DNA from: Caballeronia turbans
GTDB taxonomy: Bacteria; Pseudomonadota; Gammaproteobacteria; Burkholderiales; Burkholderiaceae
DNA length: 64,000 nt
Reading direction: 5' to 3'
NCBI GenBank assembly: GCA_001544655.2
Contig: FCOD02000010.1
Coordinates: forward strand, 142,327 to 206,326
The translations under genes were made by a program, and so were the position numbers. Positions 8,737 to 17,768 of this stretch are shown here, piece after piece; position 1 is the first letter of the stretch; each line of letters opens with the position of its first letter. The notes under the pieces were generated by a model. That model worked only from the letters and a program-made list of their open reading frames with translations. It had not been told where the DNA came from and ran no database searches.

Positions 8737-9636
8737 ATGAATTTCAGATCCTTGCAGTGCTTCGTCATTCTTGCCGAGGAACTGAACTTCAGCCGCGCGG
8801 CCGAGCGCCTGCATATTGCGCAACCGGCACTGAGCCAGCAAATCCGGCTGCTGGAAGAGCGGCTCGGCACTCAGCTCGTCGATCGCGCCAGGCGGCCGCT
8901 GCGGCTTACCGAAGCGGGTCATTACCTCTGCACCGAAGCGCGTCAGATTCTGGGATCCTGGGAACAGGCGAGTCTCGGTGCGCAGGAAATCGGCATCGGG
9001 CGGCGCGGCTGGCTGTCGATCGGCTTCACGCGATCCGCGATGTACAGCATCCTGCCGCCCGCGCTGAAGGCGTTCCATCACTCGTATCCGGAAGTCGAAC
9101 TCAAGCTGTTCGAGATGTTGACCGAGGAACAGACCGATGCGCTGCGTGATCTGCGCATTCACATCGGGATCGGGCGCCAGCCGCTCGACATCCCCGGCTG
9201 CACGTCTTATCCGCTGCTGCGCGAACATATCGTGGCCGTGCTCTCGCCAGATCATCCGCTGGCGAGGAAAAAGAAAGTGCGCATCGCCGAACTCGAAGAT
9301 ACCCCGCTGATCCTGTATCCCAAGCATCAGAATGCGCAGTTCAAGCGCACCGTGCAGTCGTTATATCGCGATGCAGGCGTGACGCCGTTCGTCGCGCATC
9401 AGGCGTACGAGATCCAGACCGCGATCGCGCTCGTCGCGGCGGGCCTCGGCGTGACCTTCGTCGGGGAGTCGGTTGCGCGGCACGGTCGCACGGACGTCGT
9501 GTTTCGTGCGCTCGCGGGCCCGGGCGCGACGCTATGGTCCACGCTCGCCGCAACCTTCCGCACCGACGACGACTCCGCTCATCTGCGCGCCTTTCTCCGC
9601 TGCCTTCCGGCACCTCTCAAAGACGCCGCACTATAA
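8737..9636 (+). CDS. LysR-family transcriptional regulator
   Basis: 299 residues with an N-terminal winged HTH (MNFRSLQCFVILAEELNFSRA, then ERLHIAQPALSQQIRLLE) and a substrate-binding effector domain (GWLSIGFTRSAMYSILPPAL). The gene points away from the aminotransferase and toward the transporter/hydratase/aldolase genes, so it is the likely activator of one or both sets. The intergenic gap contains the small palindrome ATGACATCAT (8643-8652), a possible operator. Confidence 0.9.
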   Translation: MNFRSLQCFVILAEELNFSRAAERLHIAQPALSQQIRLLEERLGTQLVDRARRPLRLTEAGHYLCTEARQILGSWEQASLGAQEIGIGRRGWLSIGFTRSAMYSILPPALKAFHHSYPEVELKLFEMLTEEQTDALRDLRIHIGIGRQPLDIPGCTSYPLLREHIVAVLSPDHPLARKKKVRIAELEDTPLILYPKHQNAQFKRTVQSLYRDAGVTPFVAHQAYEIQTAIALVAAGLGVTFVGESVARHGRTDVVFRALAGPGATLWSTLAATFRTDDDSAHLRAFLRCLPAPLKDAAL

Positions 9637-9650
9637 GCAACGCCTTATAG
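9631..9650. repeat. Inverted repeat at the end of the LysR gene
   Basis: Perfect 7-base arms CTATAAG and CTTATAG separated by six bases overlap the LysR stop codon. A second overlapping repeat (CTTAT-N6-ATAAG) follows. There is no T-run, so it is not a classical terminator. It could be a weak hairpin or a LysR-type site upstream of the transporter gene. Confidence 0.4.
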
Positions 9651-9820
9651 AAGAATAAGGAACGCGTCTTGGACGCGGGCAGCCACGCTTCTTATCATCG
9701 GCTCTAGTGATCTGGACCGGGACGCCCCTGCGCGCCCGGCCTGCGCACACAGACGGCGAAGGCCGTTTGTAAAGCAGGGCCGCAGAGCCCTCGCATTCTC
9801 GAAAGAAACGCGGAGACGGC

Positions 9821-11143
9821 ATGACCCCATTCAACGAAGCGGCAACCATGCGAAAGGTGTACGGGCGGCTCATGCCCCTGCTCTTCGCGATGATGTTCTT
9901 CAACTATCTCGACCGCATCAACATCGGCTTCGCGGCGCTCGACATGAATCGCGCGCTCGGCTTCTCGCCCGCCGTGTTCGGCTTCGCGGGCAGCATCTTT
10001 TTCGTCGGCTACATGGTGCTCGAAGTGCCGAGCAACCTGCTGCTGCATCGCGTGGGTGCGCGCCGCTGGATCGCCCGCATCCTGCTCACGTGGGGGGCGG
10101 TCGCGGCCGCCACGGCGTTCGTCTTCGACGACAAGAGCTTCTACGTGCTGCGCTTTCTGCTCGGCGTGATGGAAGCGGGCTTCCTGCCGGGCGTCGCGGT
10201 CTATCTGACGAAGTGGTTTCCGGTGCGCTACCGGGCGCGCGCCGTGGGCGGCTACATCATCGCGGGGTCGTTTTCCGCGGTGCTCGGCGGCCCGATCTCG
10301 ACCGCGCTGATGACCTACGCGAACGGCATGCTGGGCTTGCAGGGATGGCAATGGATGTTCATCCTCGAAGGCATCCCGGCGATGCTCCTCGGCCTGCTCA
10401 CGCTGCGCATCATGACGGAGCGCCCGGCCGACGCCGACTGGCTCGCCGATGACGAAAAGCAATGGCTCGAAACGACGCTCGCGGCCGAGCGCGAAGCCTT
10501 AGGCGGCAACACGCATTTTCCGCTGCTGCGCGTGGCGGGCGACATCCGCGTGTGGAGTCTCGCGTGTCTGTTCGGCTGCGCGCTGGTCGGCATCTACGGC
10601 CTCTTTCTGTGGCTGCCGCAGATCGTCAAGAGTCTCGGTCATCTGAGCAATATCGAAGTGGGCTTCCTTTCGGCGGCGCCGCCGCTCCTGGGCGTGCTGG
10701 GCACGTTCATCATCAGCCGCAGCTCGGACCGCACCGGCGACCGCAAGAAGCATCTCGCGTTTGTCTATGGCATGAGCGCCGTCGCGATCGCGGGCAGCGC
10801 GTATGCGCCGAATCCCGTCATCGCTTACGCGCTGCTGTGCGTGACGGGTCTCTTCATCTACGCGGGCAATCCGCTGTTCTGGAGCCTCGCTTCGTCGTTC
10901 AGGACCGGCGCGGCGGGCGCGGCGACGATCGCGCTCATCAATACCATCGCGCAGTTCGGCGGGCTCGTCGGGCCGTGGAGCATCGGCCTCGTGCGCAGCG
11001 CAACGGGAAACTTCAAGCTCGCCCTGCTGACGATTGCGGCGTTTCTCGTCATCGCGACGGTCATCGCGCTCGTGATGCGCGTCAAGCCCGCCGACGACGA
11101 AGCCGACGCGCTGCCGTCAGCGGACCCCGCCGCGCGCACCTGA
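9821..11143 (+). CDS. MFS transporter, anion:cation symporter type
   Basis: 440 residues with about 12 hydrophobic segments. The first helix carries NYLDRINIGFAALDMN, characteristic of the ACS family that imports organic acids such as phthalate, tartrate or hexuronates. Further marks are FFVGYMVLEVPSNLLLHRVG and RYRARAVGGYIIAG. Position directly before a LigJ-like hydratase and a LigK-like aldolase suggests uptake of an aromatic or dicarboxylic acid. It is the first gene of a probable three-gene operon. Confidence 0.9.
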   Translation: MTPFNEAATMRKVYGRLMPLLFAMMFFNYLDRINIGFAALDMNRALGFSPAVFGFAGSIFFVGYMVLEVPSNLLLHRVGARRWIARILLTWGAVAAATAFVFDDKSFYVLRFLLGVMEAGFLPGVAVYLTKWFPVRYRARAVGGYIIAGSFSAVLGGPISTALMTYANGMLGLQGWQWMFILEGIPAMLLGLLTLRIMTERPADADWLADDEKQWLETTLAAEREALGGNTHFPLLRVAGDIRVWSLACLFGCALVGIYGLFLWLPQIVKSLGHLSNIEVGFLSAAPPLLGVLGTFIISRSSDRTGDRKKHLAFVYGMSAVAIAGSAYAPNPVIAYALLCVTGLFIYAGNPLFWSLASSFRTGAAGAATIALINTIAQFGGLVGPWSIGLVRSATGNFKLALLTIAAFLVIATVIALVMRVKPADDEADALPSADPAART

Positions 11144-11173
11144 ATCCCGCCCTCAACGATACGGAAGTCACGC

Positions 11174-12214
11174 ATGATCATCGATTGTCACGGCCACTAC
11201 ACGACCTCGCCGCCCCAGCACGAAGCGTGGCGCATGCAGCAGATCGCCGCGCTGAAGGACGGCGCCGCGCCGCCGCCGCGCCCCGCCATTTCCGACGATG
11301 AGATCCGCGAGAGCATCGAGGGCGGGCAGTTGCGCATTCAGCGCGAGCGCGGCACCGATCTCACGATCTTCTCGCCGCGCGCCGCCGGCATGGGCCATCA
11401 CCTCGCCACCGCCGACGCCAACGCAGTCTGGTCGGCCGAATGCAACGACCTCGTGCATCGCGTGTGCGCGCTCTTTCCGCGCAACTTCGTCGGCGTCTGC
11501 CAGTTGCCCCAGGCGCCGGGCGTGGCGCCGGAGAACTGCATCGCCGAGTTGCGGCGCTGCGTCGAAGAACTCGGTTTCATCGGCTGCAATCTGAATCCGG
11601 ATCCGTCGGGCGGCCACTGGTCCGGGCTGCCGCTCACCGACCGCTCGTGGTATCCGCTCTACGAAGCGATGGTCGAGCTCGACGTGCCCGCGATGATCCA
11701 CGTTTCGTCGTCGTGCAATCCCAACTTCCATGCGACCGGCGCGCATTACATCAACGGCGACACCTCCGCGTTCATGCAGTTGCTGCAGGCGGATCTGTTC
11801 GCCGATTTCCCGACGCTCAAGTTCATCATCCCGCACGGCGGCGGCGCGGTGCCTTATCACTGGGGACGTTATCGCGGGCTCGCGCAGGACATGAAGCGGC
11901 CGCTGCTCACCGAGTATCTGCTGAAGAATGTTTTCTTCGATACCTGCGTGTATCACCAGCCGGGCGCCGAACTGCTCGCGAAGGTGATCCCGGCGAAGAA
12001 CATCCTGTTCGCATCGGAGACGATCGGCGCGGTGCAGGGCGTCGATCCCGAAACCGGCCATTACTTCGACGACACGCGCCGCTATATCGACGCGATCGAA
12101 TGGCTCAGCGACGCGGATCGCCAACTTATCTATGAGGACAACGCGCGCGCCGTCTACGGGCGCCTGTCCGCGCAACTCGCACGACAACACTCGACTGAAG
12201 GAGCGACGACATGA
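11174..12214 (+). CDS. Amidohydrolase-family protein, 4-oxalomesaconate hydratase (LigJ)-like
   Basis: 346 residues. Starts MIIDCHGHYTT, the HxH metal site of the amidohydrolase fold. It has IGCNLNPDPSGGHW, PAMIHVSSSCN, FIIPHGGGAVPYHWGRYRG and a terminal SDADRQLIYEDNARAVYG. These match the LigJ subfamily, which hydrates 4-oxalomesaconate in protocatechuate 4,5-cleavage and gallate degradation. Its stop overlaps the next gene (ATGA), an aldolase that would use the hydratase product, which strengthens the call. Other decarboxylases of the family cannot be excluded. Confidence 0.8.
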   Translation: MIIDCHGHYTTSPPQHEAWRMQQIAALKDGAAPPPRPAISDDEIRESIEGGQLRIQRERGTDLTIFSPRAAGMGHHLATADANAVWSAECNDLVHRVCALFPRNFVGVCQLPQAPGVAPENCIAELRRCVEELGFIGCNLNPDPSGGHWSGLPLTDRSWYPLYEAMVELDVPAMIHVSSSCNPNFHATGAHYINGDTSAFMQLLQADLFADFPTLKFIIPHGGGAVPYHWGRYRGLAQDMKRPLLTEYLLKNVFFDTCVYHQPGAELLAKVIPAKNILFASETIGAVQGVDPETGHYFDDTRRYIDAIEWLSDADRQLIYEDNARAVYGRLSAQLARQHSTEGATT

Positions 12215-12879
12215 ATCCGGCCGGATGGCGCGAATACGAATCCGCGCCCCAGGCGAGCGCCGCGACGCTCGCCGCCTTGCGCGAACTCGCGGTATCGCTT
12301 CTGAGCGACAACATGGCCCGCGTGAGCGGCACGACTGGCCTGCGGCCGTTTCATCGGCCGAAGCCGATGGCGGGAACCGCGGTCACCGTGCGCACGCGCG
12401 GCGGCGACAATCTCGCGATTCATCGCGCGTTCGACTATTGCCGTCCGGGCGACGTGCTCGTCATCGACGGCGCGGGAGAGCTCACGCAGGCGCTGATGGG
12501 CGACATCATGGCGAGCTTCGCCGAAAGCATCGGCGTGCAGGGCCTCGTGATCGACGGCGCGATCCGCGATGTCGGTGAGTTGAGTCAGCGCGATTTCCCG
12601 GTGTACGCGCGCGGCGTGACGCATCGCGGGCCGTACAAGCATGGACCGGGAGAGATCAACGTGCCGGTGACGGTCGGCGCAATGGTGGTGCATCCGGGCG
12701 ATATCGTCGTCGGCGATGAAGACGGCGTTCTCGCCATCGCGCCGGCGGATGTCGAAGCGGTGATCGAGGGTGCGCGCAAGCAGGCGGCAAAGGAAGCGGC
12801 GGCGCTGAAGTCCATCGCGGAAGGCCGTTTCGATCGTTCGTGGGTCGCGCCTCAGCGCGATCGCATGATGAACGGTTGA
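12211..12879 (+). CDS. RraA-like 4-carboxy-4-hydroxy-2-oxoadipate aldolase (LigK-like)
   Basis: 222 residues of the HMG/CHA aldolase (RraA-like) family, usual length. Visible are DVLVIDGAGEL, GDIMASFAESIGVQG and VIDGAIRDVGEL; the last holds the catalytic Arg-Asp pair, and VVGDEDGVLAI is typical of the C-terminal half. In the family the enzyme splits 4-carboxy-4-hydroxy-2-oxoadipate to pyruvate and oxaloacetate. It overlaps the LigJ-like gene by four bases. Ring-cleavage genes are not in the window, so the upstream substrate is unproven. Confidence 0.82.
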   Translation: MNPAGWREYESAPQASAATLAALRELAVSLLSDNMARVSGTTGLRPFHRPKPMAGTAVTVRTRGGDNLAIHRAFDYCRPGDVLVIDGAGELTQALMGDIMASFAESIGVQGLVIDGAIRDVGELSQRDFPVYARGVTHRGPYKHGPGEINVPVTVGAMVVHPGDIVVGDEDGVLAIAPADVEAVIEGARKQAAKEAAALKSIAEGRFDRSWVAPQRDRMMNG

Positions 12880-12941
12880 CGGCTTGCTGAACCGTTGCGG
12901 ATGCGCGCATGATGGCGCGTCCGCCTTCGACTACATCGCCC

Positions 12942-13334
12942 ATGCCCGACTATCTCGACTCCGCCGCACTGATCGCGCTCGCACGGCACGCGGATGCCGA
13001 GGCTCCCGGCGCTTGCACGTGCACGAAAACGCCGCTCGACGGCTGGCAATCGCAGCCGCTTTCCCTCGACGAAGCGCAGTTCCGCGAGATCGGCACGCTG
13101 GTTTCGGAGCACGATCCGGAGCCCACGTTTGCCGAATATCTGCCCGGCAAGATCAATTACTGGTCGGCCGATGCGCCCATTGCGCCACGCTATTTTCCGT
13201 ATAACCGCTGCGGCGTGTGGGCATGTTCATCGTGTGGGCGACTTTATCTGCGCTACACGGAAGGTGGCGGCTATTTCGTCGATCGCAGGATTCGTGCGGT
13301 GCGTTGGAATTTGATCGAAGACGTCTCGCTGTGA
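12942..13334 (+). CDS. Hypothetical protein with Cys pairs
   Basis: 130 residues from the chosen ATG; an upstream ATG at 12909 would add 11 low-complexity residues. It has CTCTK near residue 25 and WACSSCGRLYLRYTEGGGYF near the C-terminus, so a small zinc-binding fold is possible. The end (FVDRRIRAVRWNLIED) looks structured. Function not recognised. It follows the aldolase in the same direction by ~60 bases and could be in that operon. Confidence 0.65.
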   Translation: MPDYLDSAALIALARHADAEAPGACTCTKTPLDGWQSQPLSLDEAQFREIGTLVSEHDPEPTFAEYLPGKINYWSADAPIAPRYFPYNRCGVWACSSCGRLYLRYTEGGGYFVDRRIRAVRWNLIEDVSL

Positions 13335-13406
13335 GCGTCGATTGCTTTTCGTCGAAAGTCGCGGGTCTCGTTACACGAGCAGAAGCGACCCAGACCGTAG
13401 CCGCTG

Positions 13407-13655
13407 TCAAATTGAATATCGATTCTGCGGGCCACGCACATATTTCTTTTTCGCGATTTCAAGCAGCGCTTCGCGAAACTCGTCGAATGCGACGAGATAC
13501 GCCCGCTCGTCGGAACCCAGCGCGGGTTGAAAACTCTTGAGCGTTGCGCTGCCGACCTCGAACATGATTTCGCGCGATTCGTCATGGCCCCAGAAGAACA
13601 CGCAATGCCGCGCGGCATCGTAGCTTCGGCTCGGATTCGGAAAATGGAGGGCCAT
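13407..13655 (-). CDS. DUF1488-like small protein
   Basis: 82 residues beginning MALHFPNPSRSYD, then CVFFWGHDESREIMFEV and AFDEFREALLEIAKKKY. This pattern fits the DUF1488 family, small cytoplasmic proteins of unknown role common in Burkholderia. It lies 9 bases after another short minus-strand gene, suggesting a two-gene unit. Confidence 0.65.
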   Translation of the reverse strand: MALHFPNPSRSYDAARHCVFFWGHDESREIMFEVGSATLKSFQPALGSDERAYLVAFDEFREALLEIAKKKYVRGPQNRYSI

Positions 13656-13664
13656 GATGAGTCT

Positions 13665-13847
13665 TTACGGCGTGGGCGGAAATCGCCACTTGCTGGCGGT
13701 GGAATCGATGAGCGAGTAGCTGATGCGCCTTTGATCCGCCCGGTTAGCGTCCTCAGTCCTGAGAAGAAGCAGCCGTGCCCGACGATCCCGGTTGTAAGCA
13801 GTCTCATCTGCCGCAGGCGGGATAGCTTTCTTGATATCTGATCGCAT
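13665..13847 (-). CDS. Small hypothetical protein
   Basis: A 60-residue frame starting MRSDIKKAIPPAADETAY behind AGAGGTAG at short spacing. It is hydrophilic with many Arg residues and has no recognised domain. It probably forms a unit with the DUF1488-like gene immediately downstream. The AT-richer stretch 13890-13930 upstream could hold its promoter. Confidence 0.5.
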   Translation of the reverse strand: MRSDIKKAIPPAADETAYNRDRRARLLLLRTEDANRADQRRISYSLIDSTASKWRFPPTP

Positions 13848-13998
13848 GACTACCTCTGAAAGACCGGTCCACATAGTGAGGGCGGTCTAATCACTATATA
13901 CCCTTCCCGCCGCACGAACTCTCTTTATTACGCCATGTCATCGGGCGATCGAAGTTCTGGTCCGTAGCGGCCCGAATAGTCCTCGACCAACAACGCTC

Positions 13999-15345
13999 CT
14001 ACGCGACAGCCGCCTGCCTCGCGTAACGCCCGTCCGGCACTCCAAGCCCCAGATGACTGCGCAACGTCTTGCCCTCATATGCGCGACGGAAAATGCCTCG
14101 CTGCTGAAGAATCGGCACGACACCCTCCGTAAAGGCTTCGAGACCATCGGGCAGAACGTCCGGCATCAGATTGAAGCCATCGGCGGCGCCGTTTTTGAAC
14201 CAGTGCTCGATGTCATCGGCGACCTGCTCAGGCGTGCCTACGATCACGCGATGCCCGCCGCCGCCCGCCAGCGCACGAATCAGCTCGCGCACTGTGTAGC
14301 CATGCGTGCGCGCCTGCGCGAGCGTCGCGTTGAAGAAGGTGTGATTGCCGTTGCCGCCGTTCGGCGGCGCCAGATCGTCGGGCAAGCGCGCGTCGAGGGA
14401 AAGCGAATCGACTGGAACGCCGAGCGTCCCCGCAATCCGGTTCAGGCTGTATTGCAGCGGAATCAGATCGACGAGTTCATCGCGGCGGCGCAGCGCCTCG
14501 CTTTGCGTCGATCCGATGATCGTCGTCAGTCCCGCGAGCACTTTCACCGCGTTCGGGCCGCGTCCGTAACGCGCGGCGCGTGCGTTCAGGCCTTCGCGAT
14601 AGGCACGCGATTCATCGAATGATTGAGATGCTGAAAACACCGCTTCCGCATGACGCGCGGCAAGTTCGCGCCCATCGCCCGATGCGCCCGCTTGCACCAG
14701 CACCGGGTGACCCTGTGCGGAACGCGGCACATTCAGCGCGCCCCGGACATTGAAGAATCGCCCGCGATGATCCGCCGGATGCACCTTGTCGAGATCGACG
14801 AAACGGCCACTCGCCTTCTGCGCGACGAACGCATCATCCTCCCAGCTATTCCATAACGTCTTGACGAGCGTCGCGAACTCGTCCGCGCGTGCATAGCGTG
14901 TCGCGTGATCGGGCACCGCATCGAGACCGAAGTTGCGCGCAGACGGCAAGTCCGCCGTCGTGACGATGTTCCAGCCCGCGCGTCCCCCACTGATCAGATC
15001 GAGCGTCGCAAACCGGCGCGCGATGTTATAGGGCTCGTTGTAACTCGTCGATGCAGTCGCGATCAGCCCGATATGCGTGGTCGCCGCCGCGACGCTCGTG
15101 AGCAGCAACGTCGGTTCGAGGGCCGTGATGGGACGCATGTCGAGTTGATCGGAGATCGCGGCGTTATCGGCAAGAAAAATTGCATCCAGACACGCGCGTT
15201 CGGCGATTTGCGCCAGGCGCACATAGTGATTCACGTCGAGAAAGACGTTCGGATCCGACGACGGCAAACGCCAGGCCGACGGCACGAATCCCGAATGAAG
15301 TGCGTTGATGTTCAGATGCAACTGGCGCGGGGCCTCGCCGCTCAT
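13999..15345 (-). CDS. LLM-class FMN-dependent monooxygenase (NtaA/SnaA/DszA family)
   Basis: 448 residues from the ATG preceded by CTGGAGC; a longer upstream frame has no family-like sequence. Typical features are LQIAERA-like helices, RPITALEPTLLLTSVAAATTHIGL, STSYNEPYNIARRFATLD, GRAGWNIVTT and VLVQAGASGDGRELA. These are hallmarks of two-component flavin monooxygenases acting on nitrilotriacetate, sulfonates or sulfones. It needs reduced FMN from a partner reductase, not seen nearby. A DszC/SfnB-like flavoprotein with an ABC transporter lies 3 kb away, so both may serve organosulfur use (inference). Confidence 0.85.
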   Translation of the reverse strand: MSGEAPRQLHLNINALHSGFVPSAWRLPSSDPNVFLDVNHYVRLAQIAERACLDAIFLADNAAISDQLDMRPITALEPTLLLTSVAAATTHIGLIATASTSYNEPYNIARRFATLDLISGGRAGWNIVTTADLPSARNFGLDAVPDHATRYARADEFATLVKTLWNSWEDDAFVAQKASGRFVDLDKVHPADHRGRFFNVRGALNVPRSAQGHPVLVQAGASGDGRELAARHAEAVFSASQSFDESRAYREGLNARAARYGRGPNAVKVLAGLTTIIGSTQSEALRRRDELVDLIPLQYSLNRIAGTLGVPVDSLSLDARLPDDLAPPNGGNGNHTFFNATLAQARTHGYTVRELIRALAGGGGHRVIVGTPEQVADDIEHWFKNGAADGFNLMPDVLPDGLEAFTEGVVPILQQRGIFRRAYEGKTLRSHLGLGVPDGRYARQAAVA

Positions 15346-15427
15346 GGAAAGCTCCAGGTGAAAAACACAACGTTTGATTCTGGAGCAGGAGGCCCTAGCG
15401 ACGCCACGAACGATTTCGAGGAAGCAT

Positions 15428-15544
15428 ATGAACCGCAGCGCTAAACGGGGCACCGTCCGGGGGCGGCGCGCGACCGAATTCAGCGATGCGGCACAGCCAT
15501 TGCTGCGTAAGGAGCGTACTCGTCGCTTCCTGGCTACCGGTTAG
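15428..15544 (+). CDS. Possible 38-residue basic small protein
   Basis: An ATG with GAGGAAG five bases upstream starts MNRSAKRGTVRGRRATEF and ends RRFLATG. It is strongly basic with no recognised family. It sits alone in the 348-base gap between the LLM gene and the next plus-strand gene; nothing else was seen there. Confidence 0.35.
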   Translation: MNRSAKRGTVRGRRATEFSDAAQPLLRKERTRRFLATG

Positions 15545-15693
15545 CGCGTTCGATGCGGCCCTCATACCGCGACGAAGCGCCTGGCGCCCGAGCCACCATT
15601 ACCGCACCCTTACCACGGAGAAGACGACGATCGACTAAGTACACTGGGCAATCACGGCGCCTATTGCAGCTTACGCGAGTCCAAGTCTGCACA

Positions 15694-16251
15694 ATGAACA
15701 ACGCCGAATCGAACCCGTCTCAACCTCAGCAGAAAACGCAACAGGCCACGAGCCCCGGCACCACGCCGGCCACGGAGACCGCCCGCATCGATCCGCAAAC
15801 GGCCGCCGCCGAACTCGATCCGGCATACGTACGGAAGACACCCGCGCCGCCTTCCGACGACCCGTCCCCGCTTCCCTCCATCGACGATAACCGGTCCACG
15901 GCATCGAGCGGCGATCCGGTCGTGCGCGCAAGCTCACGCATCGTCTCGACTGACAATGCGAACATGGAAGCCACGGACGATACGGTCGATACCGATCGCA
16001 AGAATCTCGATGCGAAACGCGATCTGTCGCCGATGCATGACAACGTCGTTGGCTCGAACGCGACGCTCGATGACAGCGTCGCGACGCCGGCGTTCGGGCT
16101 TGGTGGAATCGACAGCCGCTCGGACGGAAACCGGCCGTCGATCGCCTTGCGACCCGGATGGACGATGCGTCATGAAGGAACCATGCACTTGCCCACCAGC
16201 AACGGTGGCCGCACGGAGCACATCATCTTCATCGATCGGACTTCGAACTGA
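15694..16251 (+). CDS. Hypothetical low-complexity protein
   Basis: 185 residues from MNNAESNPSQPQQ, chosen because the upstream extension is Arg-rich and non-protein-like. The first 130 residues are Pro/Thr/Ser/Asp-rich and probably disordered. The C-terminus is more ordered (ALRPGWTMRHEGTMHLP, GRTEHIIFIDRTSN). No domain recognised. It precedes a hydrolase and another acidic small protein, possibly a stress-related unit. Confidence 0.6.
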   Translation: MNNAESNPSQPQQKTQQATSPGTTPATETARIDPQTAAAELDPAYVRKTPAPPSDDPSPLPSIDDNRSTASSGDPVVRASSRIVSTDNANMEATDDTVDTDRKNLDAKRDLSPMHDNVVGSNATLDDSVATPAFGLGGIDSRSDGNRPSIALRPGWTMRHEGTMHLPTSNGGRTEHIIFIDRTSN

Positions 16252-16305
16252 TCGATTCTTTCCTTACCGATACTCATCCGCCATTTAACTCTCAGCGAGA
16301 AAGCC

Positions 16306-17337
16306 ATGCCCCGTCTCAGTGCCAAACCCGAAGCCTTGCCGCCCGCGTTAGGCGTGCTTGCCCTTGCGGCTGCCGCAGCAGCGGCTGCTGCTCTATGGAA
16401 TCGCCATAAGGCCAAACAAGCCGAGCGAGCGAACCCGCCGATCGGCCGATTCGTCGAGATCGACGGCGTCCGCCTGCACTACACCGACACGGGTCACGGC
16501 CCGTGCGCGGTGGTACTGCACGGCAACACTGTGCCGCTACAGGACTTCGAAGCGAGCGGTGTGATCGACCGGCTGGCGGAAAATCATCGCGTGATTGCTT
16601 TCGATCGACCGGGTTTCGGGTATAGCGACCGTCCGCGCAATCGGATGTGGACGGCGCAGGCTCAGGCAGCGCTGCTGCAGCGCGCGCTGCTTGACCTCGG
16701 CATCGAGAAGCCGACCGTGATCGGACATTCATGGGGTACGCTGGTCGCGCTCGCGCTTGCCGTCGATTTTCCCGAGCAGGTGCGCGGCCTCGTGCTTATT
16801 TCGGGCTATTACTTTCCGTCCGCGCGTCTCGATGTGGCCATGACGGCGCCAGCCGCCGTGCCGGTGCTCGGCGATGTCCTTCGATACACCGTTTCGCCCT
16901 TCATGGGCCGTTTAATGCTGAAGCAGACGGTAAAAGCGATGTTCGCACCGGCAACCATGCCCGATGATTTCTTCGACGCCATGCCTCGCGAGATGCTGTT
17001 GCGCCCGAGCGAGATTCGCGCGACATCGGAGGACGCGGCGTTCATGATTCCGGCGGCGGCGCGATTGCGTGCCCACTATCCTTCGATCGACGTTCCCGTG
17101 CGTATCTTCGCGGGTGTCGGCGACAAGATCGTCGATCCGGAATCGCAGTCCGCGCGCTTGCACGGCGTCTTGCCGAACAGCACGCTCGAAGTCGAACTGG
17201 ATGCCGGCCATATGGTGCATTACAAGATTGCGGGCTTGGTCTGTGCCTCGGTCGCTGACATTGAAACACAGACGGGGCGCGCCGTAACCGATGGCGCTTC
17301 CGACGCCGCGCACACGGACGCCATCGCGGTATCGTGA
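16306..17337 (+). CDS. Alpha/beta hydrolase, membrane-anchored
   Basis: 343 residues. An Ala-rich hydrophobic segment at residues ~12-30 should act as an uncleaved anchor. The hydrolase fold follows: VRLHYTDTGHGPCAVVLHGN, FDRPGFGYSDRP, nucleophile elbow GHSWGT near residue 142, and the likely catalytic His in ELDAGHMVHY. The family includes esterases, haloalkane dehalogenases and epoxide hydrolases; the substrate is not predictable. Confidence 0.85.
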   Translation: MPRLSAKPEALPPALGVLALAAAAAAAAALWNRHKAKQAERANPPIGRFVEIDGVRLHYTDTGHGPCAVVLHGNTVPLQDFEASGVIDRLAENHRVIAFDRPGFGYSDRPRNRMWTAQAQAALLQRALLDLGIEKPTVIGHSWGTLVALALAVDFPEQVRGLVLISGYYFPSARLDVAMTAPAAVPVLGDVLRYTVSPFMGRLMLKQTVKAMFAPATMPDDFFDAMPREMLLRPSEIRATSEDAAFMIPAAARLRAHYPSIDVPVRIFAGVGDKIVDPESQSARLHGVLPNSTLEVELDAGHMVHYKIAGLVCASVADIETQTGRAVTDGASDAAHTDAIAVS

Positions 17338-17404
17338 GCGATGCCTGAGCACAACCTGCCGGCACCCGCGTCGACGGCGTGCCGGCCTGATTAAAGGAAC
17401 GATC

Positions 17405-17626
17405 ATGACAGACGAACATACGCCCGATGTCGGCGAAGGCCGGAAGAAGTCTGGCGACGCCATCGAGGATGCCGATATCCGCCAAAAGCTGGATGACGGC
17501 GATAGCGAGAAGATCGATGCGGTGCTCGAGGATCTCCGCGTGACGAAGCACGGCGACGACGCCGGAAAGCCGGATACCGAAGGATCGAACTCGTCGAGCA
17601 AGAATCTCGACGATGAGAAATCCTGA
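17405..17626 (+). CDS. Small acidic hypothetical protein
   Basis: 73 residues beginning MTDEHTPDVGEGRKKSGDA behind AAAGGAACG. It is rich in Asp/Glu/Lys, with no hydrophobic core and probably disordered or helical (DADIRQKLDDGDSEKID). It is a third member of the local hypothetical/hydrolase group. No function recognised. Confidence 0.6.
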   Translation: MTDEHTPDVGEGRKKSGDAIEDADIRQKLDDGDSEKIDAVLEDLRVTKHGDDAGKPDTEGSNSSSKNLDDEKS

Positions 17627-17768
17627 TGCAGCCGTTCGCAATGGCAGCGGCTGTCTGATGCTTGCCGATACCTCAGCAGACGGATTTGCTCGCTTTACGC
17701 GCGGCTCGGCGGTGACGCGCTGTTCGCAGCGCGAAGCTCGCTTCGCTGTCGCCGCACACTTCGGTACC

